Source of the DNA: ZC4RG25 sp041687075
Lineage (GTDB): Bacteria; Pseudomonadota; Alphaproteobacteria; Rhizobiales; Hyphomicrobiaceae
Assembly (NCBI GenBank): GCA_041687075.1
Contig: JAWLCO010000003.1
Span: 15,537-79,536, forward strand
DNA: 64,000 nucleotides
Direction of reading: 5' to 3'
Below the pieces are notes generated by a model. The model was given only the letters and a program-made list of their open reading frames with translations, did not search any database and had not been told where the DNA came from. The position numbers were made by a program, and so were the translations under genes. Every line of letters begins with the position of its first letter. Positions within the stretch are counted from its first letter, which is position 1. Positions 22,592 to 30,770 of this stretch are shown here, one piece after another.

Positions 22592-23288
22592 CCCGAGCTG
22601 AGCATCGCCGTACTAGAGGCCCCTACTCTAGCCGATCTTGGCGCCGCCGTGATGCGTGTCGTGGAGTCACCCGCAGATTCGGGGCAACCGACTGGACAAG
22701 GTAGCCTGCCGACCAGCCCCGAACACCCACCGCCCGTCATTCCGGATCAGCGCCGCAGCATGAAATGATGCGGCGCTGATCCGGAATCTTGCCACGCACA
22801 CGCCCTCACCAGTCGCAATCCCGTGTCTGCGGCGCACCGCTAAGCGCTGCACCGCGCCGGGATGACGGGTTGAGCGGTGGAGGGCGCGGGTGCGAGTCCT
22901 AGTTCACGCCAGCCCCGCCAGCGCGGATATCCGGCTTTAGATGTAGGAACAAAGAATTGAGGGGCGGGGCGGCGCGCATTATGATCCGCGGCCGTCAACG
23001 CTCCGATTCTGGGTTGAACGAGCCCGGACACTTCACAAGCGCTACCGGAAGCGGACGCAAATGGGGAGGAATTGGAATTCATTGAGGTCTCACAAGCAAT
23101 GATTGGCCGCGCGCGCCGGCGTTCTGCTCAGAACGTGCCCGATTGCGCCCCACCATGGCCATTTGTAATGCGGTTCCGCGCCGTTGTATTGGAATCTTCC
23201 AGTCTTTGACGAGGCTCAGGGCATGATGGCTCTGGCCGCGCCAGGGTGACCCGCTCAACCAACTCGCGATCGAGGAGTAGTCGAAAGC
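22592..23288. other. 697-base intergenic region with palindromic repeat
   Basis: Divergent spacer between fdhD (leftward) and the TakP-like gene (rightward). The left third carries the 19-bp inverted repeat listed separately, nested in a wider REP-like structure: a CCCGTCATTCCGG-type end near 22733 and its inverted counterpart CCGGGATGACGGG near 22857. The rest (22900-23280) holds no reading frame with normal codon use and no further repeat that I can see. Promoters of both flanking genes must lie here. Confidence 0.6.
22739..22787. repeat. 19-bp perfect inverted repeat, nested in a REP-like element
   Basis: The arms 22739-22757 and 22769-22787 are exact reverse complements (ATTCCGGATCAGCGCCGCA), separated by 11 bases. 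There is no T-run, so it is not a standard terminator. About 70 bases to the right an imperfect second hairpin (GCACCGCTAAGCGCTGC) precedes the inverted outer end. The design matches dispersed intergenic palindromes common in Hyphomicrobiales. Confidence 0.75.
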
Positions 23289-24401
23289 ATGTCAACCGTT
23301 AATCGTCGAAAATTTCTGAAGGCGGCGAGCATCGGCGGCGCCGGTGCAGCCGCTTCGACGCTCGCCGCGCCGGCCATCGCGCAGTCGGCGCCGGAAATCC
23401 GGTGGCGACTCACATCCAGCTTCCCCAAGTCGCTCGATACGCTTTTCGCTGGCGCTGAACTGTTCTCCAAGGTGCTGGCCGAGATGAGCGACAACAAGTT
23501 CATCGTCCAGAACTTCGCGGCGGGCGAGATCGTCCCCGGCCTGCAGGCGGCAGACGCCGCGAGCAACGGCACCGTCGAGATCGCCCACACCTGTTCGTAC
23601 TATTACTGGGGCAAAGACCCCACGTTCGCTTTCGGAACAACGGTGCCCTTCGGCCTGAACCAGCGCCTCCAGGATACCTGGATGTACGAGCTCGGGGGGA
23701 TCGATCTCTTCAACGAGTTCTACAAGAAGTACAATTTCATCGGCTTCCCGTGCGGAAACACAGGCGCTCAGATGGGTGGCTGGTTCCGCAAGGAGATCAA
23801 CTCCGTCGAGGACCTGAACGGCCTCAAGATGCGGATTGCCGGGTTTGCGGGCGCCGTGCTGTCGAAGCTCGGGGTCGTCCCACAGCAGCTCGCCGGTGGC
23901 GACATCTACCCGGCACTCGAGAAGGGCACGCTCGATGCGACGGAGTGGGTCGGGCCCTATGACGACGAAAAGCTCGGCTTCTACAAGGTTGCCAAGTACT
24001 ACTATTACCCCGGCTGGTGGGAAGGCAACGGCATGATCCACATGTACATCAACCTGGACAAGTGGAACGAGCTGCCGAAGAACTATCAGGCCATGATCCA
24101 GGCCGCCGCGCATACGGTGAATACCTTCACAATGGCCCGCTACGACGCGAGGAACGCGGCCGCCCTCCAGCGGCTCGTAGCTGCGGGCACTCAGCTGCGG
24201 CCGTTCTCAGAGGCCATTCTCGACGCCTGCTTCAAGGCAACAAACGAAACCTACGACGAGATCGCTGCGAAGAACGCGGACTTCAAGAAGATGTACGAAG
24301 CCATGAAGGCCGTCCGCGGCAGCGGCTATCTGTGGTTCCAGATCACCGAGAACACGTTTGACAGCTACATGATGATCCAGCAGCGCAAACGCGCGCTCTG
24401 A
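23289..24401 (+). CDS. takP: TRAP transporter solute receptor, TakP-like (2-oxoacid binding)
   Basis: 370 residues with a twin-arginine signal (NRRKFLKAASIGGAGAAAST, then ending AAPAIAQ), so exported folded to the periplasm. The body matches TakP-type DctP receptors closely: WRLTSSFPKSLDTLFAGAE, FAAGEIVPGLQAADA, YYYWGKDPTFAF, GNTGAQMGGWFRKEI and GGDIYPALEKGTLDATEWVG, then YDDEKLGFYKVA. The Arg in WFRKEI and the Trp/Gln pair in EWVG fit the carboxylate pocket of that family, which binds pyruvate and other 2-oxoacids. The dctQ and dctM membrane genes are not adjacent. GGAGTAG precedes ATG 23289, and a strong terminator follows. Confidence 0.88.
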   Translation: MSTVNRRKFLKAASIGGAGAAASTLAAPAIAQSAPEIRWRLTSSFPKSLDTLFAGAELFSKVLAEMSDNKFIVQNFAAGEIVPGLQAADAASNGTVEIAHTCSYYYWGKDPTFAFGTTVPFGLNQRLQDTWMYELGGIDLFNEFYKKYNFIGFPCGNTGAQMGGWFRKEINSVEDLNGLKMRIAGFAGAVLSKLGVVPQQLAGGDIYPALEKGTLDATEWVGPYDDEKLGFYKVAKYYYYPGWWEGNGMIHMYINLDKWNELPKNYQAMIQAAAHTVNTFTMARYDARNAAALQRLVAAGTQLRPFSEAILDACFKATNETYDEIAAKNADFKKMYEAMKAVRGSGYLWFQITENTFDSYMMIQQRKRAL

Positions 24402-24432
24402 TCTGGTCGTCTGCAAGCCGACGCAGGTAATG

Positions 24433-24459
24433 AAGCCCGGTGCACCCCGCACCGGGCTT
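24433..24459. terminator. rho-independent terminator between takP and pepF (convergent)
   Basis: An 11-bp perfect stem (AAGCCCGGTGC / GCACCGGGCTT) with a 5-base loop, followed by TTCC on the plus strand and preceded by AA on the other side. It sits 31 bases after the takP stop and 50 bases before the pepF stop, so it probably serves both genes. Confidence 0.82.
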
Positions 24460-24509
24460 TCCATTTACCGCTACCCAGCGGACCGTTGATGCAGTTCGCC
24501 TGGGTATTG

Positions 24510-26375
24510 TCAGACCACCTTGTCCAACTGCTCCAGCTCGTCGATCGTGCGCTCGATGACGTTGAGGCCCATCTGCCAGAACTCCGGCTGCCGGGCGTCG
24601 AGGCCGAAGGGAGCGAGGAGCTCGGAATGGTGTTTCGAGCCGCCGGCTTTCAGCATGTCGAAGTACTTCGTCACGAAGTCCGGGTGAGCTCCCTCGTAGA
24701 GCGCGTAGAGCGAGTTCACGAGGCAGTCGCCGAAGGCATAGGCGTAGACGTAGAACGGCGAGTGGATGAAGTGGGGGATGTAGGTCCAGAAGACCTCGTA
24801 GCCCGGCTTGAACTCGATTCCCGGCCCAAGGCTCTCGGCCTGCACATCCATCCAGATTTCGTTGAGCCGGTCGGGCGTCAGCTCGCCCTTGCGCCGCTCC
24901 TCATGCACCTTCCGCTCGAAGGTGTAGAAGGCAATCTGGCGGACGACGGTGTTGAGCATGTCCTCCACCTTCGAGGCCATCAGCGCCTTGCGCTCGCGCG
25001 GGTCCTTGGCGTCGGCGAGGAGCGCACGGAAGGTCAGCATCTCGCCGAACACTGATGCCGTCTCCGCCAGCGTCAGCGGCGTATGCGACAGCAGCGGCCC
25101 GAGCGGTGCGGCCAGCACCTGGTGGACGCCGTGACCGAGCTCATGGGCGAGCGTCATCACGTCCCGCGACTTGCCCTGGTAGTTCAAAAGCACGTAGGGG
25201 TGCGCCGAAGGCACCGTCGGATGGGCAAAGGCACCGGGCGATTTGCCGGGGCGGACCGGCGCGTCAATCCAGCCGTTATCGAAGAACCGGCGCGCGATGC
25301 CGGCCATCTCCGGCGCGAAACCGTTGTAGGCCGTGAGGACGATCTCCCGCGCCTCCGACCACGGCACGATGCGCTCGGGTTTTTCGGGAAGCGGCGCGTT
25401 GCGGTCCCAGTGCGCCAGCCGGTCCTTGCCGAGCCAGCGGGCCTTCATCTGGTAGTAGCGGTGGGAAAGCTTGGGATAGCTGGCGCGCACGGCCGAAACC
25501 AGCGCCTCCACCACCGGCCCCTCGACACGGTTCGCCAGATGCCGGGCGTCTGCCACATCCTTGAAGTTGCGCCAGCGGTCGGAAATCTCCTTGTCCTTGG
25601 CGAGCGTGTTCGTGATGAGCGTGAACAGCCGCAAATTCTCCTTGAACACCTTCGCCAGGGCCTCGGCGCCGGCGCGACGGCGGTTCTCATCGGGGCTTGT
25701 CAGCAGGTTGAGCGTCGGCTCGAGCGCCAGCGGCTCGGGAACGCCCTCGACCGGGAAGCGCAACGCCGCCATGGTTTCGTTGAACAGGCGATCCCAGGCG
25801 CCGCGCGAGGTCTGCGATTTTTCGTGGAAGAGCTGCTCCAGCCTTTCGTCGAGCTGGTGCGGCTTCTCCTTGCGCAGGTCGTCGAACCACGGCTTGTAGC
25901 GCGCGAGATCGGGATGCCTCAGCGCCTCGGCGAGGTCCGCATCCTCGATCTTGTTGAGCTCCAGCTCGAAAAAAATCAGGTCATTCGAGATGTTGGTCAG
26001 CCGCTCGCTCGTGTCGCCGAAAAACTTGGCGCGCACGGGGTCCGACTGGTCGGCGGCATAAAGCAGCCCCGCGTATGACCCGAGGCGGCCCATGAGATCG
26101 GCGAGCTGCTCGTAGGCCTTGACCGCATCGGCCAGCGCCGCGCCGTCTCGCCCCATGCCGACGAGGCGGCCCTGGTAGCTCTGCCGGATGCGCTTGGCCT
26201 CGGCGGCCGCGGCAGCGAAGTCCCGCTCGACCTCAGGGGCGTCCGGAGCCGGATAGAGGTCGGTGAGCTTCCACTCCGGCATCGCGCCGAGGTCGACTGG
26301 CGTGTTCGCCGACGCCGCGCCGGCCTGCGCCGCCTGCTTCGGCCACCTGTTGAAGCTGGGCTGCTCGATGGTCAT
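24510..26375 (-). CDS. pepF: oligoendopeptidase F (M3 family metallopeptidase)
   Basis: 621 residues, the family's usual length. The zinc site HELGHGVHQ is at about residue 410, with the downstream glutamate in LAETASVFGEML. Other family blocks are VALALERYRPYLE-like helices at the N-terminus, the PGKSPGAFAHPTVPSAHPYVLLNYQGK substrate region (split here: PGKSPGAFAHPT and HPYVLLNYQG) and YYxYAYxFGDCLVNSLY (here FYVYAYAFGDCLVNSLY). It is a cytoplasmic enzyme that degrades peptides of about 7-17 residues. A lone gene on this strand, it starts at ATG 26375 with a 248-base spacer to the next gene. Confidence 0.93.
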   Translation of the reverse strand: MTIEQPSFNRWPKQAAQAGAASANTPVDLGAMPEWKLTDLYPAPDAPEVERDFAAAAAEAKRIRQSYQGRLVGMGRDGAALADAVKAYEQLADLMGRLGSYAGLLYAADQSDPVRAKFFGDTSERLTNISNDLIFFELELNKIEDADLAEALRHPDLARYKPWFDDLRKEKPHQLDERLEQLFHEKSQTSRGAWDRLFNETMAALRFPVEGVPEPLALEPTLNLLTSPDENRRRAGAEALAKVFKENLRLFTLITNTLAKDKEISDRWRNFKDVADARHLANRVEGPVVEALVSAVRASYPKLSHRYYQMKARWLGKDRLAHWDRNAPLPEKPERIVPWSEAREIVLTAYNGFAPEMAGIARRFFDNGWIDAPVRPGKSPGAFAHPTVPSAHPYVLLNYQGKSRDVMTLAHELGHGVHQVLAAPLGPLLSHTPLTLAETASVFGEMLTFRALLADAKDPRERKALMASKVEDMLNTVVRQIAFYTFERKVHEERRKGELTPDRLNEIWMDVQAESLGPGIEFKPGYEVFWTYIPHFIHSPFYVYAYAFGDCLVNSLYALYEGAHPDFVTKYFDMLKAGGSKHHSELLAPFGLDARQPEFWQMGLNVIERTIDELEQLDKVV

Positions 26376-26623
26376 TCACGGGCTCCGTTCTGTTCTTTCC
26401 AATCCGGCTGGGACATGGGCCCTAATGTGCGGGCCTGCTGCATCCGGTTCAAGCGAAGTGCGCCCCCCCGCTCCACACGGCCCTGCCACTGACCCGGCAA
26501 GACCCAGCATGGTTCCAACAGCAACCAGTTGTTTACGGGTGCCGTGCACTGTTCGAGAAACCGGATCGGCGCGGTTGCCCCCGCGTACCGGCGTGTTCAG
26601 TTGCGTCCTTGTTCGAGTTGATC

Positions 26624-28126
26624 ATGGCAAAGCGTGTATTGGTCGTCGACGACGATCCGGCCCAGCGCCGTATTTTGGAAGAGTGCATCAAGCGGTTCGG
26701 TTTCGAGTGCAAGACCGCAGCGTCCGGCGATCAGGCCCTGCATATTCTGACCGGACCCGAGAAAGAGGGCATTGCCCTCGTCCTGCTCGATCTCGTCATG
26801 CCCGGCACCAACGGGATGGCGGTTCTGGAGCAGCTGCGCAGCACGCCGGGCGTCCCGCCCATCATCGTGCAAACGGCTCACGGCTCCATCGACAGCGCGA
26901 TCGGCGCCATGCGGGCCGGCGCGGTCGACTTCGTGGTGAAGCCCGCCAGCCCCGAGCGGCTGGAAGTCTCGATCAACAGCGCCCTCAAGCTCCACGCGCT
27001 CAGCGGTGAGATCGCACGGCTCAAGAAGAAGAGCGAGGGCACGCTCACGTTCAACGATCTCATCGCGGGCCAAGCGATGCAGCGGGTGGTCTCGCTCGGC
27101 AGGCGGGCTGCCGGGTCGCAGATCCCGGTGCTGATCGAAGGCGAGTCGGGCGTCGGCAAGGAGCTGATCGCGCGCGCCATCCAGGGCGAGAGCGACCGCG
27201 CGGGCAAGCCGTTCATCACGGTCAATTGCGGCGCCATCCCGGAGAACCTGGTCGAGAGCATCCTTTTCGGTCACGAGAGGGGAGCTTTCACGGGCGCCGT
27301 CGACAAGCGTGTCGGCAAGTTCCAGGAGGCCGATGGCGGCACGCTCTTCCTCGACGAGGTTGGCGAGTTGCCGCTCGAAGCTCAGGTGAAGCTGCTGCGC
27401 GCCCTGCAGGATGGCGAGATCGATCCCGTTGGTGCCAAGCGGCCGGTAAAGGTCGACATCCGGCTCATCTCGGCCACCAACCGCGACATGATCGAGCTGG
27501 TGAAGGCGGGCCGGTTCCGCGAGGACCTGTTCTATCGTCTCAACGTTTTCCCCATCTGGGTGCCGCCGCTGCGCCAGCGGCTCGATGACGTGCCGGAGCT
27601 CGCCTATCACTTTCTCGCGAGGTTCGCGGCCGAGGAAGGCAAGAATGTCACCTCGATCAGCGAGCAGGCCATGCAGATGCTGATGCGCTATTCCTGGCCG
27701 GGGAATGTGCGTCAGCTCGAGAATGCCGTGTTCCGCGCCGTCGTTCTGGCCGACGGTCCCGAGCTGACCGTGGCGGAGTTCCCGCAGATCGCCATGCATG
27801 TGGACGGCTTCGCCGCAGAGATCCCCCCTGCTCCGCCGCCGCCGAAGCCTGCGGTCTATACGGGTCCAGCGATGATCGGGGCCGATGGCAAGATCCCGCG
27901 CACTATCGAGCTGAAGGAGGCGGATGGCGCCAAGGCGATCGGCATCCCCGCTGTCACCGAGACGGGCGAGGTGCGCACGTTGGAGGATATCGAGGCCGAC
28001 ATGATCCGTCTGGCACTCGGGCGCTATCGCGGGCACATGTCCGAGGTCGCCCGGAAGCTCGGCATCGGCCGCTCGACGCTCTACCGGAAGATGCAGGAGT
28101 ATGGGCTTGACGCGCGCCACCACTGA
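26624..28126 (+). CDS. sigma-54-dependent NtrC-family response regulator
   Basis: 500 residues from ATG 26624 (an upstream TTG at 26609 is less likely). Residues 1-120 are a receiver domain with VVDDDPAQR and the phosphorylatable Asp56 in LVLLDLVMPG. An AAA+ domain follows with Walker A GESGVGKE (about 172), the sigma-54 contact loop GAFTGA (about 220) and Walker B GGTLFLDEVGELP. A proline-rich linker (PPAPPPPKP) precedes a C-terminal Fis-type helix-turn-helix (RGHMSEVARKLGIGRSTLYRK). It should activate sigma-54 promoters on phosphorylation. No sensor kinase is adjacent, so the signal and targets are not visible. Confidence 0.93.
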   Translation: MAKRVLVVDDDPAQRRILEECIKRFGFECKTAASGDQALHILTGPEKEGIALVLLDLVMPGTNGMAVLEQLRSTPGVPPIIVQTAHGSIDSAIGAMRAGAVDFVVKPASPERLEVSINSALKLHALSGEIARLKKKSEGTLTFNDLIAGQAMQRVVSLGRRAAGSQIPVLIEGESGVGKELIARAIQGESDRAGKPFITVNCGAIPENLVESILFGHERGAFTGAVDKRVGKFQEADGGTLFLDEVGELPLEAQVKLLRALQDGEIDPVGAKRPVKVDIRLISATNRDMIELVKAGRFREDLFYRLNVFPIWVPPLRQRLDDVPELAYHFLARFAAEEGKNVTSISEQAMQMLMRYSWPGNVRQLENAVFRAVVLADGPELTVAEFPQIAMHVDGFAAEIPPAPPPPKPAVYTGPAMIGADGKIPRTIELKEADGAKAIGIPAVTETGEVRTLEDIEADMIRLALGRYRGHMSEVARKLGIGRSTLYRKMQEYGLDARHH

Positions 28127-28297
28127 AGCCAGATCGTCGGTTAGCTGACGGGGCCGAGCGCGGCCCGATCCTGGCGCGTCTGTCTTTTCGGCCACAGTTC
28201 CGACAAAAGAAGATTCTCAGGAAAGATCAGGCTCGTAACTGTTGCTGGCTGCCAGGCGGCGCATTAGGTAGCGTGCTTAGCCGCAAGGAGTTTGATG

Positions 28298-30454
28298 ATG
28301 CGATCTGCTCGGACACTGCTCTCCGGACTAGCCCTTTCCACTCTCCTGGCCGGCGCAGCGCTAGCCGCTGCCGAGCCGGAGCCGAGCGAGGCGAGTGCAG
28401 ACCCGTCAGCAGTGACCGCGCCGGAATCAGGCACGTCCGAAGCCGCCTCCGGAGAGGGCGCTCAGGCGAGCGATGCACCCGAGCAGAGCGAAGCTGCGGA
28501 AGCCACGGAAGACGCTGGCGAGACGGGTGCGGGTGACCAGAGCACCGCATCAGGGCAGGAGTCCGAACCAGCCGCTGTTGCTGCCGAGGGTCAGCCGGAG
28601 AGCACGGAGCCCGAGCCGGCGCAGGCAGCAGATACCGACTCGGCCAGCCAGCCAGCGACTGCGGCAACCGAGGCGAAGGCCGATGACTCAGACGAGCCGG
28701 GCTCTGCTGAAGCCCGACCCGGGCAGGCGGCGGCTCAGTCCGAAGCAAGCACCGGCACCTCAGCCTCCACCGCTGTCGCTGATCCGGTGACAGGCGATGC
28801 AGGCGAAAGCCAGGCCGAACAAGCGACCGCTGCTGATTCGCCTGCTGAACCCGATGCGCCGGCCTCCGCGGCTGCGGCTGATCCGGCGGTTGATGATGCG
28901 GCCGAGCCGGCCCCGGTCGCCGCCGAAGCCCAGCCGGAGCAGCCGACGGACACGGTTGCGGCCGAGCCGATCATCGAGGTCAGCAAATTCGAGCCTGAGC
29001 TTCTGCGGCTGATTTCCGAGGCGGAAGACATTTCGGATGCAGAGCGCGAGGCGCTCACTGCCTTCTATCAGGGCCGTGGTGATGATCTCCTTTGGATCAC
29101 CGGCGGCGCGTTCAGCGCGCGCGCCGAATCCGCGATGGCGGAAATCCGGCAAGCGGATGACTGGGGGCTCGAGGCCTCCGCTTTCGAACTGCCGGCAAAA
29201 CCGCAGTCGAATGACCCTGCCGAGGTCGCCGCGGTCGAGCTGAAGCTCTCTCTCGCCGTTTTGAAATATGCGAAGCATGCCCGCGGCGGGCGCATGGATC
29301 CGCGGCAGCTATCGAACTACATCGACCGCGAACCTCCACTGTTAGCGCCCGCCGACGTGCTGGCGGGTATCGCGACCGCGGATGCCGCGGACAGCTATCT
29401 GCGGGGTCTGCACCCGCAGCACCCCCAGTTCGAGAAGCTGCGCCAGGCTTGGCTCGACCTCAAGGGCGGCAAGCTGCCGGTCGAGGATGCCGAAGAGGAT
29501 GTTGCGCCCAAGAGCAGCGCGGGAAAGAAGAGCAAGAAGGCCGACTCCGATGAAGCGAAAATGCGCAAGCTCCTGCACAACATGGAGCAGTGGCGCTGGA
29601 TGCCGGAGGATCTCGGTCAGTTCTACGTCTGGGCTAATGTGCCGGAGTTCACGCTGCGCGTGATGAAAGATGGGAAGGCCATCCACACGGAGCGGCTGAT
29701 CGTCGGCAAGCGGGATACGCAGACCCCGATCTTTTCCGACGAGATGGAGACCATCGTCTTTCATCCGTACTGGGGTGTGCCCAACAGCATCAAGGTGAAG
29801 GAACTCCTGCCGGGCCTCGTTCGTGGCTCCAACGTACTCGCCAGGAACGATCTGCGCATCCAGTACCGCGGCCGCGACATTGATCCGTCGCGCGTCGACT
29901 GGGCCAGGACGGACATTCGCAATTTCCACGTCTACCAGCCGCCCAGCTCGCGAAATGTGCTCGGCGTCGTGAAGTTCCTGTTCCCGAACAAGCACGCGGT
30001 CTACATGCACGACACGCCGACCAAGCACCTGTTCAAGGCCTCACAGCGCTTGTTCAGCCATGGCTGCATGCGTGTTCGCGATCCGCTGAAGTTCGCCGAA
30101 ATCCTGTTGGCGCATGACAAGGGCTGGGATGCTGGCCGGATCACGGGGCTGGTGAAGCGCGGCCCGCAAAACAACCACGTGACGATCGACTCCAAGATTC
30201 CGGTCCACATCACCTACTTCACCGCCTGGGTTGACGAGAAGGGCGTGGTGAAGACCTGGTCCGATGTGTACGGCCACGAGAAGCGGATCCAGATGGGACT
30301 CGAGGGGAAGGCCCACCTGATCGCGAAGAAGAAGGAGGACCTTGGCGCAGTCCGGGCCGAGGTGGTGGGCCGGCTGGCCGAGACAGGTCCGACCTGGTCC
30401 GCTCCGTCCTCTTCTCGTCAGCCGGACTGGGTGCGTCGCGTGTTCGGCAACTGA
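28298..30454 (+). CDS. L,D-transpeptidase (YcbB-like) with a long Ala/Glu-rich N-terminal extension
   Basis: 718 residues. AAGGAG lies 7 bases before ATG 28298; ATG 28295 is an equal alternative. After a signal peptide (LLSGLALSTLLAGAALAAAE) comes about 200 residues of low-complexity Ala/Glu/Ser/Pro/Asp repeats (roughly 27-230). The globular part then starts (ISDAEREALTAFYQGRGDDLLW). The catalytic YkuD domain has HDTPTKHLF and the Cys motif LFSHGCMRVRDP. The family forms 3-3 peptidoglycan cross-links or attaches proteins in the periplasm. The acidic disordered extension is longer than usual and may span the periplasm. It ends 43 bases before a strong terminator. Confidence 0.9.
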   Translation: MRSARTLLSGLALSTLLAGAALAAAEPEPSEASADPSAVTAPESGTSEAASGEGAQASDAPEQSEAAEATEDAGETGAGDQSTASGQESEPAAVAAEGQPESTEPEPAQAADTDSASQPATAATEAKADDSDEPGSAEARPGQAAAQSEASTGTSASTAVADPVTGDAGESQAEQATAADSPAEPDAPASAAAADPAVDDAAEPAPVAAEAQPEQPTDTVAAEPIIEVSKFEPELLRLISEAEDISDAEREALTAFYQGRGDDLLWITGGAFSARAESAMAEIRQADDWGLEASAFELPAKPQSNDPAEVAAVELKLSLAVLKYAKHARGGRMDPRQLSNYIDREPPLLAPADVLAGIATADAADSYLRGLHPQHPQFEKLRQAWLDLKGGKLPVEDAEEDVAPKSSAGKKSKKADSDEAKMRKLLHNMEQWRWMPEDLGQFYVWANVPEFTLRVMKDGKAIHTERLIVGKRDTQTPIFSDEMETIVFHPYWGVPNSIKVKELLPGLVRGSNVLARNDLRIQYRGRDIDPSRVDWARTDIRNFHVYQPPSSRNVLGVVKFLFPNKHAVYMHDTPTKHLFKASQRLFSHGCMRVRDPLKFAEILLAHDKGWDAGRITGLVKRGPQNNHVTIDSKIPVHITYFTAWVDEKGVVKTWSDVYGHEKRIQMGLEGKAHLIAKKKEDLGAVRAEVVGRLAETGPTWSAPSSSRQPDWVRRVFGN

Positions 30455-30496
30455 CGCCGCACCGCATCCTGAGCCCAACGATCTGCCTCGATTTTC

Positions 30497-30523
30497 GGCC
30501 CCGTGCGACCACCGCGCGGGGCC
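30497..30523 (+). terminator. rho-independent terminator after the L,D-transpeptidase gene
   Basis: Stem GGCCCCGTGCG / CGCGCGGGGCC (11 pairs with one G-U wobble) and loop ACCAC, followed directly by TTTTGCTTTT. Confidence 0.85.
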
Positions 30524-30666
30524 TTTTGCTTTTCGATGCTTTGGCGCAATTGAGTGAAGCCGCTATCCTTGATGCGCCTTCCTGAGCCGGCCTTCTACGC
30601 TCCGACCACCCCCTGCTGCCTCTTTGTCGCCCGAGTGCTCGATTAGGAGCACGTCTGAGGGGAGAC

Positions 30667-30682
30667 TTAACGGGAGGTTAAC
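30667..30682. promoter_or_regulatory. CtrA-type box upstream of the DUF882 gene
   Basis: TTAACGGGAGGTTAAC fits the full CtrA consensus TTAA-N7-TTAAC exactly. A third TTAAC half site (30692-30696) lies 10 bases further on. The position, 89-104 bases upstream of the gene start, is suitable for cell-cycle control of a cell-wall gene. This rests on motif match alone. Confidence 0.6.
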
Positions 30683-30770
30683 GAACCAGCGTTAACGCTA
30701 AAAAACTGCCGCGGGCCGTTTCACACCGGAACACAGTGAGGCTCGACAGGCAGGCAGCGTTTCACCAGGG

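Larger units (their letters stand above)
30455..30770. other. intergenic region with terminator and CtrA-type promoter
   Basis: 316 bases. The left end holds the L,D-transpeptidase terminator (30497-30523). The middle has no reading frame with codon bias. The right half has three GTTAAC-like half sites (30667, 30678 and 30692), listed as a CtrA box, 75-105 bases before the DUF882 gene. Confidence 0.65.
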
